A stretch of DNA of 64,000 nt. It comes from GCA-2683825 sp965662355. Its GTDB lineage: Bacteria > Planctomycetota > UBA1135 > GCA-002686595. Shown one piece after another: positions 24,679 through 32,936 of this stretch (position 1 is its first letter; the number at the start of each line of letters is the position of its first letter). Position numbers and translations under genes: made by a program. Location of the stretch: assembly GCA_965662355.1 (NCBI GenBank), contig CBFIHP010000003.1:357292-421291 (forward strand), in the 5' to 3' direction. Under the pieces are notes generated by a model, which saw only the letters and a list, made by a program, of their open reading frames with translations, was not told the DNA's origin and did no database searches.

Positions 24679-25409
24679 AACAGACGCTGACGATCTTCAA
24701 GCGCGAGTTGAAGGCCTATTTCCTGACGCCCGTCGCGTACATCTTCATCATCTTCTTCCTCTTGCTCATCACGACGCTGACCTTCTGGTACAGCCGTCTC
24801 TACGAGAATCAGCAAGCGGACCTGGCGGCCTTCTTCAACTGGATGCCGATCCTCTTCATCCTCTTCATGCCCGCCATCTCGATGCGGCTGTGGGCGGAGG
24901 AGCGCAAGGCGGGGACCATCGAGCTTCTCATGACGCTCCCCGTCACGATCCACCAGGCGGTCCTGGGCAAGTTCCTCGCAGCCTGGGCCTTCGCCGGGGT
25001 CTCGATCCTTCTGACTTTCCCCATCTGGATCACGATCAGCTATCTCGGCAACCCGGACCACGGAACCATCGCCACGGGCTACCTCGGCAGCATCCTGATG
25101 TCCGGAGCCTTCATCGCCCTGGGGGCCTTTGTTTCGTCGCTCACGAAGAACCAGGTCATCGCCTTTATCGTCACGGCCTTCTTCGGGCTGCTTTTCTTCC
25201 TGATCGGCTTTCCGCCGTCGGTCGATGCGATGGAGGGCTGGATGCCCGAGTTCCTGCTCGAGACCATGACCTCGCTCAGTTTCTTCACCCACTTCGACGG
25301 CCTCTCACGGGGTCTGATCGAGGCGCGGGCGCTGGCTTTCTTCGGCTCGCTCATCGTTCTTTCTCTGTTCCTCAACGCCATCTTCTTGGACGCCAAGAAA
25401 GCCGACTAG
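24675..25409 (+). CDS. ABC-2 type permease, GldF type
   Basis: Membrane subunit, 244 aa, with six hydrophobic segments: YFLTPVAYIFIIFFLLLITT, FFNWMPILFILFMPAIS, LGKFLAAWAFAGVSILL, TGYLGSILMSGAFIALGAFV, VIAFIVTAFFGLLFFLIG and ALAFFGSLIVLSLFLNAIF. The cytoplasmic stretch RLWAEERKAGTIELLMTLPVT between segments two and three is the conserved coupling loop of this family (EER..GT.E.L...P). GTG start at 24675 overlaps the ATPase stop (GTGA); the GldG-like gene begins 12 bases after the stop. Confidence 0.9.
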   Translation: MKQTLTIFKRELKAYFLTPVAYIFIIFFLLLITTLTFWYSRLYENQQADLAAFFNWMPILFILFMPAISMRLWAEERKAGTIELLMTLPVTIHQAVLGKFLAAWAFAGVSILLTFPIWITISYLGNPDHGTIATGYLGSILMSGAFIALGAFVSSLTKNQVIAFIVTAFFGLLFFLIGFPPSVDAMEGWMPEFLLETMTSLSFFTHFDGLSRGLIEARALAFFGSLIVLSLFLNAIFLDAKKAD

Positions 25410-25421
25410 GGAGCGATACCG

Positions 25422-27341
25422 ATGAAAAAGACTCTCACAGTGACGGTCGGCGCAGCGTTCGGCCTGGTCATCTTCTTCGCCGTCAACATCCTCGCCAACG
25501 TCAGCCTGCGCTCTGTCCGCGCGGACATGACGGAAGACGGGCTGTATACGCTCGCCGAGGGCTCGCGCGCCATCGCCAATAACCTCGACGAAGAGCTGAC
25601 CCTCTACTACTACTTCTCGAAGGACATCGGTCGCGACCTGCCCCAGATCGCCGACTATGCCCAGCGCGTGCGCAACCTCCTGAAGGAATACGTGCGCGCC
25701 TCCAATGGCAAGATCACGCTGATCGAAGTCAACCCGGAACCCTTCTCGGTAGAGGAGGACCGCGCGGTCGCCGAGGGCGTACACGGGATCCGCATCTCGG
25801 ATACGGACAAGCTCTACTTCGGGCTCGTGGGCACGAACGAAACGGACGACCGCGAGGTGCATCCGTTCTTCGAACCCTCCCCCGCCAAGGAGCGCTTTCT
25901 CGAGTACGACCTGTCGCGCTTGATCTGGACCCTGGCCCACCCCAACAAGACGAAGCTCGGCATCGTCTCCGCGATCGAGCTCGCCGGAGCCCCGCCGCAG
26001 CAGGCCAATCCCTTCCAGCAGCAGCCGCCTTCGGAGCCCTGGCAAATCGTCGAGGAGCTGCGTCAGTACTACGACGTGCAGGTGCTCGACGCCGCGACCG
26101 GCGAGATCCCCGCCGAACTGGACCTGCTCTGCATCGTGCACCCGCGCGGCTTCAGCGAGGACATGCTGTACGCGATCGATCAATGGGCCTTGCAGGGCAA
26201 GCCCCTGATGGTCTTCGTCGATCCGCACTGCGAGGTCGATCCCGGTGAGGTTCCGCCCGGAACCAACCCGCAGTTCGCCCAGTTTCAGGCGGACAAGTCC
26301 TCCGACATGAAGCAGCTCTTCGAGGCCTGGGGCGTCCAGCTTGCGCACCAAAAATTCGTCGGGGACAGAAAGCGCCTGACGCGCGTGCCGGTCGGCCAGG
26401 AAATGACCCCGATCGTCTATCTGTTGGCCATGACCGGGGAGGACTTCGAGCAGGAAGACCCGGTGATGAGCACGCTGAAGTCGATGCGCTTCTCGGCGGC
26501 CGGCGCTTTGCGCCCCACGGCCGAGGCCAAGACGGCGTTCCAGCCCCTGATCCAGACCACGGAGGATTCCGCGGAACTGGATATCGGGCGGATCAAGTTC
26601 CCGAACTACATGGAGATGTTCACGAGCTTCATCCCCGGGCACGAGCAACTGACCATCGCCGCACGGGTAACGGGCAACATCGAAACGGCCTACCCCGGTG
26701 GTTCTCCGTCCGCGCCCGAGGCTACCGGCGAAGACGGTGCCGAGGACGGCGGCGACAGCACGGCCTCCTCCGGAGATCACCTGACGGCTTCGAACGCCCC
26801 CCTGAACGTCATCGTCGTCTCGGATGCCGACATGCTGGCCGATCGCCTGTGGATCAGCCTGCAGCGCATCCCAGGCACGGGCATGGCCCTGCGTCAGATG
26901 CTCAGCGAGAACGCGGACTTCCTCGTCAGCTCGCTCGAGAACCTCGTCGGCGGGACCGAGCTGACCTCGATCCGCGCCCGCGGCGAGCACTCGCGCCCCT
27001 TCGACAAAGTCGAGGAAATCCGCAGTGAAGCCGAGCAGCGCTACCTCGCCGAGGAGCAAGAGCTCGACCGCAACCTGCGCGATATTCAAAAGCGCCTCGA
27101 TAGCCTCGAAGGCGAGCGTGGCGAAGGCAACGGCGAGCTGGTGACGGCCGCCCAGCGCGAAGAGATCGCCAACGCTCGCGAAGAGCAGCTCGACACTCGC
27201 AAGAAGTTGCGCGACGTGAAGCACAACCTGCGCAAGGACGTCGAATCCCTCGGCACGTGGCTGAAGTGGATCAACATTCTCTCCATGCCGGTCGTCCTGG
27301 CCGGCCTGGGCGTGATTTTCACTCGCAAAGGCAAGCGCTAA
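25422..27341 (+). CDS. GldG-family ABC transporter auxiliary protein
   Basis: 639 aa. An N-terminal transmembrane helix (VTVGAAFGLVIFFAVNILANV) and a C-terminal one (WLKWINILSMPVVLAGLGVIF) enclose a large extracytoplasmic domain. The start of that domain, RADMTEDGLYTLAEGSRAIANNL then ELTLYYYFSKD, is the GldG signature. An acidic low-complexity insert (ATGEDGAEDGGDS) lies near residues 430-445 and a coiled-coil segment rich in Glu/Arg/Lys near 525-605 precedes the final helix. It follows GldA- and GldF-type genes, so the three should form one complex. Substrate unknown. Confidence 0.88.
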   Translation: MKKTLTVTVGAAFGLVIFFAVNILANVSLRSVRADMTEDGLYTLAEGSRAIANNLDEELTLYYYFSKDIGRDLPQIADYAQRVRNLLKEYVRASNGKITLIEVNPEPFSVEEDRAVAEGVHGIRISDTDKLYFGLVGTNETDDREVHPFFEPSPAKERFLEYDLSRLIWTLAHPNKTKLGIVSAIELAGAPPQQANPFQQQPPSEPWQIVEELRQYYDVQVLDAATGEIPAELDLLCIVHPRGFSEDMLYAIDQWALQGKPLMVFVDPHCEVDPGEVPPGTNPQFAQFQADKSSDMKQLFEAWGVQLAHQKFVGDRKRLTRVPVGQEMTPIVYLLAMTGEDFEQEDPVMSTLKSMRFSAAGALRPTAEAKTAFQPLIQTTEDSAELDIGRIKFPNYMEMFTSFIPGHEQLTIAARVTGNIETAYPGGSPSAPEATGEDGAEDGGDSTASSGDHLTASNAPLNVIVVSDADMLADRLWISLQRIPGTGMALRQMLSENADFLVSSLENLVGGTELTSIRARGEHSRPFDKVEEIRSEAEQRYLAEEQELDRNLRDIQKRLDSLEGERGEGNGELVTAAQREEIANAREEQLDTRKKLRDVKHNLRKDVESLGTWLKWINILSMPVVLAGLGVIFTRKGKR

Positions 27342-27362
27342 GCTCTTTCACTCCGACTAACG

Positions 27363-28688
27363 ATGCAGCTCAAAGCACTTTTCGGCCTTGGATTGATCGC
27401 CACGGGGGCGGCCTTCGCGGCCACAATGACCCTCAAGCAACGTAACGCGGAAGCTGGCCCCGATGATCCGGGCTTGCTCTTCGCTGGGCTCGACGAGCGG
27501 ATCAACGATGTCGCGTCCATTCGCATCATCAAGGAAGGGGAATCGGTCAGCCTCGAGCGATCGAAGGACGATCCAAACGAGTGGACCGTCTCCAGCATCG
27601 GCGGCTATCCGGCGAAATTCGAACCCATCAAGCGCGCCATCGTGCGGCTCGCGAACATGGAGATTCGCGAGAGCAAGACCAACAAACCCGAGAACTACGA
27701 GAAGCTCGGCGTCACCGACCCCGAAGCCGAAGGCTCGACCTCGCGACTCGTTTCGCTGGCCGACGCTTCCGGTTCCGAGCTCGCCTCGGTCATCCTGGGT
27801 GATAGCTCGTATCGGGGCCAGAATTCGATGATCTACGCGCGCCGCAAGGGCGAGGATCGGGTGTATCTCTGCCAAGGCAAGATCGACGCCCAGCCCACCT
27901 TGCGCACGTGGATCGAGACCACCGCGTTGAAGCTCGAGAACGACCGCGTGCAGTCCGTCACGGTCACCCACGCCGATGGCGAGACCGTCCAGCTGGACCG
28001 TTCGGCCGAGAACCACACGCAGTTCAGCGTGGCGAACATCCCGCCCGGTCGCGAGCTGAAGCACGAAGGTGTCGCCAGCGGTATCGCCTCGGCCCTCAGC
28101 GCTCTGAGCTTCGACGATGTGCGCCCGGCCGATCAGGTCGACTTCCAGGCCGAACCCATCGCCCAGGCACGCTATCTCTGCCACGACGGTCTGGTGCTCG
28201 TGGTCGAAACCGCGCGGGCGGACGACAAGATCTGGGCCCGCATCCAGGCGAGCTACCAGGCTCCCCCGGCGACCGAGAGTCCCGAGGCGACCGAGAGTCC
28301 CGAGGCGACCGAGAGTCCCGAGGTGACCGAAGGTGAGACCCAGGTGGGAGAAGGTGCCGAAGAGGGTGAAGAAGGCCACGAGGAGGGCGACGGGCATGAG
28401 CACGCCGAAGAGCCCCCTGCCGAGTCCAGCCCCGATCCGGAAGTGGTCCGCGCCGAGGTGGAAGAAATGGCCGCACAGCACGGCCCGTGGGCCTATGCGC
28501 TGCCCTCCTACAAGGCCGACGCCATCGCCAAGCGCATGCTGGATCTCCTCAACGAGCTGCCCGAAGAAACGGAGACCGGCGACGCCGGAGCTCCGGGGTC
28601 CGAAACCATCGCCCCCACCCCCGAGCAGCTTCAGGAGCTCTTGAAGCTTGGGGAAGGCGGAGTTTCGTCCGATGATGGGGATGGTTGA
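27363..28688 (+). CDS. DUF4340 protein of the Gld-type exporter operon
   Basis: 441 aa, 21 bases after the GldG-like gene. One N-terminal hydrophobic helix (LKALFGLGLIATGAAFAA) anchors it. The body matches DUF4340: DVASIRIIKEGESVSLERSKDDPNEW, IKRAIVRLANMEI, KPENYEKLGVTDPEAEG, and ILGDSSYRGQNSMIYARR, a domain that is generally encoded next to gldG-like genes. Near residues 303-320 an ATESPE hexapeptide is repeated three times, followed by an acidic spacer. Presumed periplasmic partner of the exporter; no enzymatic motif is visible. Confidence 0.87.
   Translation: MQLKALFGLGLIATGAAFAATMTLKQRNAEAGPDDPGLLFAGLDERINDVASIRIIKEGESVSLERSKDDPNEWTVSSIGGYPAKFEPIKRAIVRLANMEIRESKTNKPENYEKLGVTDPEAEGSTSRLVSLADASGSELASVILGDSSYRGQNSMIYARRKGEDRVYLCQGKIDAQPTLRTWIETTALKLENDRVQSVTVTHADGETVQLDRSAENHTQFSVANIPPGRELKHEGVASGIASALSALSFDDVRPADQVDFQAEPIAQARYLCHDGLVLVVETARADDKIWARIQASYQAPPATESPEATESPEATESPEVTEGETQVGEGAEEGEEGHEEGDGHEHAEEPPAESSPDPEVVRAEVEEMAAQHGPWAYALPSYKADAIAKRMLDLLNELPEETETGDAGAPGSETIAPTPEQLQELLKLGEGGVSSDDGDG
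28269..28322 (+). repeat. Three 18-bp tandem units in the DUF4340 gene
   Basis: GCGACCGAGAGTCCCGAG occurs three times in a row (28269-28286, 28287-28304, 28305-28322), followed by a degenerate partial copy. The units encode ATESPE and keep the frame. Length variation between strains would be expected. Confidence 0.9.
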
Positions 28689-28729
28689 TCCCCGTACCTG
28701 ACTCCCACGCAGACACGCGCGCGCCCGCC

Positions 28730-29737
28730 ATGAAGTCGACGTACCTCCTACTGGCCCCCCTCGTTCTGGCGACGCCCCTGGTCCCCACGGAGACGAAGCT
28801 CGACTTCGCTCCCGAGGAAGGCACAGTCCTTACGCGCCACTTCGAGGCGACGCTCGAAATGGAGCTCGCCAGCTTCCAGGTTCTCCTCGACGACGAGGAA
28901 TTGACGATTCCCGACGTCGATTGGAGCATCGAGTGGGTCGAGTCCATCGAGGTCGAGGACGAGCTGCTCGAGGTCGAGGACGGCCGCCCCACCGAGATGG
29001 TACGGACCTTCGGTGACCTGAGGCAGGAATCGACCATCGACGCCAATGGCGAGGAACACGAACTCCTCTCCACGAGCGCGCTCCAGGGCCGCGTACTGCG
29101 TTTCGAATGGGACGATGACGCCGAGTACTACACGATCGAGAGCGACGATGACGAGGGTGATCTCGACGAAGAGACCCTCGAATGGCTCGAGGAAGACATG
29201 GACCTGCGCGCGGTTCTTCCCGAGGACGCTGTCGAGGCCGGCGACACGTGGGAGATCGACGCCGCCGTCTATCTACCCCTGATGTGGCCCGGCGGTTTGC
29301 TCGGTTTCCTGGAAGAGGACGAGGATGAGCTTTCTCCGCTCAGCCGCGAGCTCAACGAAGAGACCATCGAAAACCTCACCGGCGAGGGCGAAGCCACACT
29401 CGAAGAGATCCGTGAGGAAAGCGGCGTGCGCGTAGCCGTGATCAAGCTCGAACTCGGAATCGAAACCGAGGCGGAAGCGGTCGACGACGATCTCGAGACG
29501 GAGGACGGCGAGGAGATTCCCCCGCTTACCCACACGGTGACGATCGAACGCCAGCTCGAAGGCGAGATCCTCTGGGACCTCGAGCACAACCACCTCTACT
29601 CGGCCGACATCCAGGCTTCGGTCAAGAAGACCCACGCGCGCTCGCAAACCGTGCACGCGGACGGCGAGCACGAGGTCGTGGAGCAAGAGACCTACGAAGG
29701 CAGACTCGAATACGTCGTCACGATCGACCGCGAGTAG
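28730..29737 (+). CDS. Exported acidic protein, MWPGG family copy 1
   Basis: 335 aa from ATG at 28730, chosen because it opens a clear signal peptide (KSTYLLLAPLVLATPLV). The mature protein is strongly acidic, with long Glu/Asp runs, and beta-strand-like. Landmarks: EEGTVLTRHFE, GDTWEIDAAVYLPLMWPGGLLGF, GVRVAVIKLEL and LEGEILWDLEHNHLYS. The same landmarks occur in the protein at 57335-58342, so these are paralogues. I do not recognise a described family. The gene begins 41 bases after the DUF4340 gene, so it may be the last gene of the exporter operon and could be a substrate or partner. It is convergent with the methyltransferase, with three bases between stops. Confidence 0.75.
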   Translation: MKSTYLLLAPLVLATPLVPTETKLDFAPEEGTVLTRHFEATLEMELASFQVLLDDEELTIPDVDWSIEWVESIEVEDELLEVEDGRPTEMVRTFGDLRQESTIDANGEEHELLSTSALQGRVLRFEWDDDAEYYTIESDDDEGDLDEETLEWLEEDMDLRAVLPEDAVEAGDTWEIDAAVYLPLMWPGGLLGFLEEDEDELSPLSRELNEETIENLTGEGEATLEEIREESGVRVAVIKLELGIETEAEAVDDDLETEDGEEIPPLTHTVTIERQLEGEILWDLEHNHLYSADIQASVKKTHARSQTVHADGEHEVVEQETYEGRLEYVVTIDRE

Positions 29738-29740
29738 CGC

Positions 29741-30430
29741 TCACGTCTCCTTCTTGAACACGAGCAGGTGGTTGAACCCGCGGAGGAAGAAGTTGTCCTC
29801 CACGGCAACCTTGTGAAATCGCGGTTTCTCGAGCTTGCGATTCCCGCGCACCACCGCGACGTGATCGACCGGCCGAAAGCGTTCTGCCAGTAGGCCAAAC
29901 AGATGGAAGCCGATGGGCATGAAGCCCTTCTTCTTCTTGTACGAGTCGGACACATAGAGCGCCAGATAGCGACGATCCTTCAGGCAACGATCGACCTCGG
30001 CGAAGACATCGCCCATGGCCTCGAAGTAGCCCGGCTCGAAGGCGTCGAGCTTGCCGATGCACTCGCCCTGAGCGGAGTACTCGATGTGCGTGGAATATGG
30101 CGGGTCCATGAAGATGAAGTCCGCCTCCCCATCCCGCAGAGGCAACCTGCGTGCGTCCGCGCGCTGAATGCCGGGGCGGTGCGGCTCGACGTCGAAGCCC
30201 TGGGCCTCGCGCCCCAGCGACCGGGCCACATCCAGGGTCGTTCCACCGCCGCAAAAGGGGTCGACCACCAGGTCGTTCTCGCGCGTGTAACGCTCGAGCA
30301 GGTTCCAGATCACATAGGCCGGCGTGCGCCCCGGATAGCGTGGATCCCCCATCGGTTCGGAGGAGTATTGCTGGGTCGGGTGGTACCAGAGGGTCGTGGT
30401 CTGGATCTTGGGCGGGCGCGTGGGGTTCAT
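29741..30430 (-). CDS. Stand-alone DNA adenine/cytosine-N4 methyltransferase
   Basis: 229 aa SAM-dependent methyltransferase. Motif I is VVDPFCGGGTTLDVA (DPFC at 57-60) and the catalytic motif IV is DPPYS at 109-113, characteristic of amino-methylating DNA enzymes (N6-adenine or N4-cytosine). Order is I then IV with no large target-recognition domain between or after. The N-terminus (YPGRTPAYVIWNLLERYT) is like the helix that follows the TRD in N4-type enzymes. No restriction endonuclease, specificity subunit or mismatch-repair nuclease lies beside it, so it is an orphan enzyme in this window. RNA cannot be excluded as substrate, since TRM11-like enzymes share the DPPY signature. Confidence 0.75.
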   Translation of the reverse strand: MNPTRPPKIQTTTLWYHPTQQYSSEPMGDPRYPGRTPAYVIWNLLERYTRENDLVVDPFCGGGTTLDVARSLGREAQGFDVEPHRPGIQRADARRLPLRDGEADFIFMDPPYSTHIEYSAQGECIGKLDAFEPGYFEAMGDVFAEVDRCLKDRRYLALYVSDSYKKKKGFMPIGFHLFGLLAERFRPVDHVAVVRGNRKLEKPRFHKVAVEDNFFLRGFNHLLVFKKET

Positions 30431-30501
30431 CGCACGGAGACCTTAACAGCAGAGCGCGATGGAGCGCAGCGTCGCACCCGCGCGGCCCCTAGAATTCGTC
30501 C

Positions 30502-31200
30502 ATGCCGAGCTCTCGTTTCACCATCCCGGTTCAAAACGCCAAGATCCCCGAGGTCTCGGCCGTCTTCGACGCCCCCACCTCGCCGGAACGCAAGAGCGCC
30601 ATCCTGCTCGCCCATGGAGCGGGTTTTTCCATGGACGCGCCCTGGATGCAGACCGTGGCCTCGGGTCTGGCTCAGCGCGGCTTTGTGGTCCTGCGTTTCA
30701 ACTACCCCTACCGCGAACGCGCTGTTCGGGAAGAGCGCCAGCGCCCCCCCGACAAGGCCGAGATCCTCGAGCACGCCCACACCCGGGCCTTGAGGGCGCT
30801 CGAGGAACGCATCGGCGAACACCGCATCCTGCTCGCGGGCAAGTCCATGGGCGGCCGTATGGCCACGCACCTCGCCGCCAAGGGCGAGAACGCGGCCGGG
30901 CTCGTGCTCCTCGGCTATCCCCTGCATCCGCCCGGCCGGCAGGAGAAGGTCCGCTCGGAACACTTCCCCGCCATCGCCCAACCGGCCCTCTTCCTGCAGG
31001 GCACGCGCGACAAGCTCTGCGACCTGGAACTGCTCCAAGAGAAGCTGACGAGCTTCGGCGGAACCGCCACCGTCGAGATCATCGACGGTGCCGACCACAG
31101 CTTTCACGTCCCTAAGTCCTCGGGCCGCACCGACGCGGAAGTGCTCGAGAGCATGCTGGATCGTATTGCTACATGGGAAGGCGAGACGTTCCCGGAGTGA
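30502..31200 (+). CDS. Alpha/beta hydrolase (TEX30/KANSL3-like)
   Basis: 232 aa cytoplasmic hydrolase. The fold's key residues are visible: oxyanion-hole HGAG at 38-41, nucleophile S115 in GKSMGG, acid D170 in QGTRDKLCD and H199 in GADHSF. The segment RGFVVLRFNYPYRE and the GKSMGGRMA elbow are typical of the TEX30/KANSL3 subgroup of predicted hydrolases (dienelactone-hydrolase-like). No signal peptide. Divergent from the DNA methyltransferase. Substrate unknown. Confidence 0.83.
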   Translation: MPSSRFTIPVQNAKIPEVSAVFDAPTSPERKSAILLAHGAGFSMDAPWMQTVASGLAQRGFVVLRFNYPYRERAVREERQRPPDKAEILEHAHTRALRALEERIGEHRILLAGKSMGGRMATHLAAKGENAAGLVLLGYPLHPPGRQEKVRSEHFPAIAQPALFLQGTRDKLCDLELLQEKLTSFGGTATVEIIDGADHSFHVPKSSGRTDAEVLESMLDRIATWEGETFPE

Positions 31201-31272
31201 CACGGAGTCGCACGACACTTTCGAGAGCAAGATCTGCGGGTGGTGCGCGACTCCGTATCAACAGCGCCCGTT

Positions 31273-31704
31273 TCAGCCCGAAAGGCGCCGCTGTAGATTC
31301 TCGATCGCCTTCTCGGAGTTCTTCTTCACCCAGCTCCCGAGAACAGGCCCCATCAGCTTCATCGCACCGCTAAACGTCACCGTGTAGTCGTGAACGACAC
31401 GCGTCCCAGCGCCATCCGGTTCGAACGTGAAGCGGGCCGTGAAGCGCGCGGGGCCGCCTTCGCCGTCGTGGGCGTAGGCGTGAGGAGGGTCGTATTCGGT
31501 CACCTCCATGGAGCCCTCCATCTCCTTGTTGCCCATCATCACGGTCTCGCTGAACTTCGTACCGACAGCGACCTCTCCCGGGGTCAGCTGCTTTACGCGC
31601 ACGAGATCCGGAACCCATTCGGGGGCCTTCTCCATGTCCGCGATGTACGCGAAGGCCTCGGCGGGACTCTTCGGGACGGTGAAGGTCAACGAACCTTGGG
31701 GCAT
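31273..31704 (-). CDS. SRPBCC (START/Bet v1-like) ligand-binding protein
   Basis: 143 aa. I used the ATG at 31704; upstream codons would run into the inositol-phosphate synthase gene. The sequence follows the helix-grip fold of polyketide cyclase/CoxG-like proteins: first strand GSLTFTVPKSPAEAFAYIADMEKAPEW, middle strands VGTKFSETVMM and GSMEVTEYDPP, FTARFTFEPDGAGTRVVHDYTV, and a long final helix. It begins eight bases after the synthase stop, so it is likely co-transcribed. Members bind hydrophobic ligands; which one cannot be read from the sequence. Confidence 0.82.
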   Translation of the reverse strand: MPQGSLTFTVPKSPAEAFAYIADMEKAPEWVPDLVRVKQLTPGEVAVGTKFSETVMMGNKEMEGSMEVTEYDPPHAYAHDGEGGPARFTARFTFEPDGAGTRVVHDYTVTFSGAMKLMGPVLGSWVKKNSEKAIENLQRRLSG

Positions 31705-31712
31705 GCTGGATT

Positions 31713-32921
31713 TCAGGAGCTGTGACGCTCGATGTAGTCGAGAAGCATCCGAAACTGATCGTGGAAGTCGTGGGACCCCTCGATAAGTGGCGACTTGAAG
31801 AAACAAGCGGTCTGGAGCATTTCCCCCGCTTCGCCATTGCGCAAAGCGTGGTCCGCGAGACGCACGAGGTCGATCACGAGCGGTGCGGCGAGGGCAGAGT
31901 CGCTGCCGGCCCACGTGAACTGCATGCTCATCTTCGCTCCGAGGAAGCCCTCGAAGTGAATGAAGTCCATGGCGGTCTTCCAGTCGTGCAGCGAAGGCAC
32001 GTAGTCGATTCCGACCTGGGTGTGCAGGTTGGCTTCGCCCAGAATGGCGTGTAGCGGCGCGTCCTTGTTGCGGCACTTCGTCGCGCGCCGAATCGGATCG
32101 CGTAGCGTCTCGCCATCCTTGTTCCCGAGCATGTTGTAGCCCTGCCAGGCGAGTACGCGCAGCGCTCGCTTCTGAAACATGGGCGCCAGGGCCGTCTTGA
32201 CCAGGGTCTCACCGGTCTTGCCGTCGTTGCCGCAATGGGGCAGGCCCTTTTCCCTGGCTAGCTGGCGCAGGGCCCCGATGCTGGCGCCGTGGTTGGGCGT
32301 GAAATTGACGAACGGACAGCCCGCGCTGAAGGCTGCGTAGGCGTACAGGCTCGAGGCCGGGAACTCGCCCTCGTCGTCGAGGGCCGCTTCGAACGCAGCG
32401 AGCTCGTCCCAGTGCTCGAGCCCTTCGCTGGTTGCCTCCGCACTGGCGAGATAGACGACGACCACCCGCTTGGCACCGGTCTCGGCGCGGAAGGCCTCGA
32501 TGTCTTCACGCAGCCGATCGACCTTCGCCCGCGGTGAGGCTCCGCCCATCGAGGCCGCCGCCGGGTCGAGGGAAGCGGTGCCGACGTCCGACAGATCGAG
32601 TATGCCGGGACGGATGCGTGCATCGAGCTTCGCCGCTTCCGCACTGCCTGCGGCGACGACTTCCGAGGGCAAGACTCCGGCCCGCACGAGCTCGCCCGCG
32701 ACCCCGGTCAGCCCGGAGTCGGCGATTTCATGGCCGCCGATGACGATGTTGTCGAGGGACGCGAGATCGACATCCTTGAAGAAGTCGGTCTCGCTGATGA
32801 GCCCCGTCGGGGCAAGCAGTCCCTGGCGCAGCCCCGAGAGCCCGTAGGCAACGCAGGTGGCAATGGCGCCGCGGGCGCCGATCATCCAGAGACCGAGGGG
32901 GGTTTTGTCCGTAGCTTCCAA
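31713..32921 (-). CDS. ino1: Inositol-3-phosphate synthase
   Basis: Converts glucose 6-phosphate to myo-inositol 3-phosphate using NAD+ in a redox-neutral cycle. 402 aa. Landmarks: GLWMIGARGAIATC (NAD-binding loop), FVNFTPNHGAS, HCGNDGKTGETLVKTALAPMF with catalytic lysines, AWQGYNMLGNKDGETL, and TQVGIDYVPSLHDWKTAMDFIHFEGFLG. The start is TTG at 32921, preceded by GGAAGCGGA; the first ATG (residue 13) would cut the NAD loop. Product use is open: inositol lipids, compatible solutes or thiols. It sits in a co-directional block from 40.8 to 31.3 kb, 15 bases after the membrane protein upstream. Confidence 0.92.
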   Translation of the reverse strand: MEATDKTPLGLWMIGARGAIATCVAYGLSGLRQGLLAPTGLISETDFFKDVDLASLDNIVIGGHEIADSGLTGVAGELVRAGVLPSEVVAAGSAEAAKLDARIRPGILDLSDVGTASLDPAAASMGGASPRAKVDRLREDIEAFRAETGAKRVVVVYLASAEATSEGLEHWDELAAFEAALDDEGEFPASSLYAYAAFSAGCPFVNFTPNHGASIGALRQLAREKGLPHCGNDGKTGETLVKTALAPMFQKRALRVLAWQGYNMLGNKDGETLRDPIRRATKCRNKDAPLHAILGEANLHTQVGIDYVPSLHDWKTAMDFIHFEGFLGAKMSMQFTWAGSDSALAAPLVIDLVRLADHALRNGEAGEMLQTACFFKSPLIEGSHDFHDQFRMLLDYIERHSS

Positions 32922-32936
32922 TCCGCTTCCGTTCGC

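Noticed and set aside
25305..27224. A 639-codon open frame on the minus strand opposite the GldG-like gene
   Set aside because: It is fully antisense to a recognised protein with family motifs; G+C-rich codon bias alone keeps the opposite frame open, and its translation shows no domain.
28269..28322. Repeat array considered as CRISPR-like
   Set aside because: Contiguous 18-base units with no spacers, inside a coding frame (ATESPE repeats), and no cas genes in the window.
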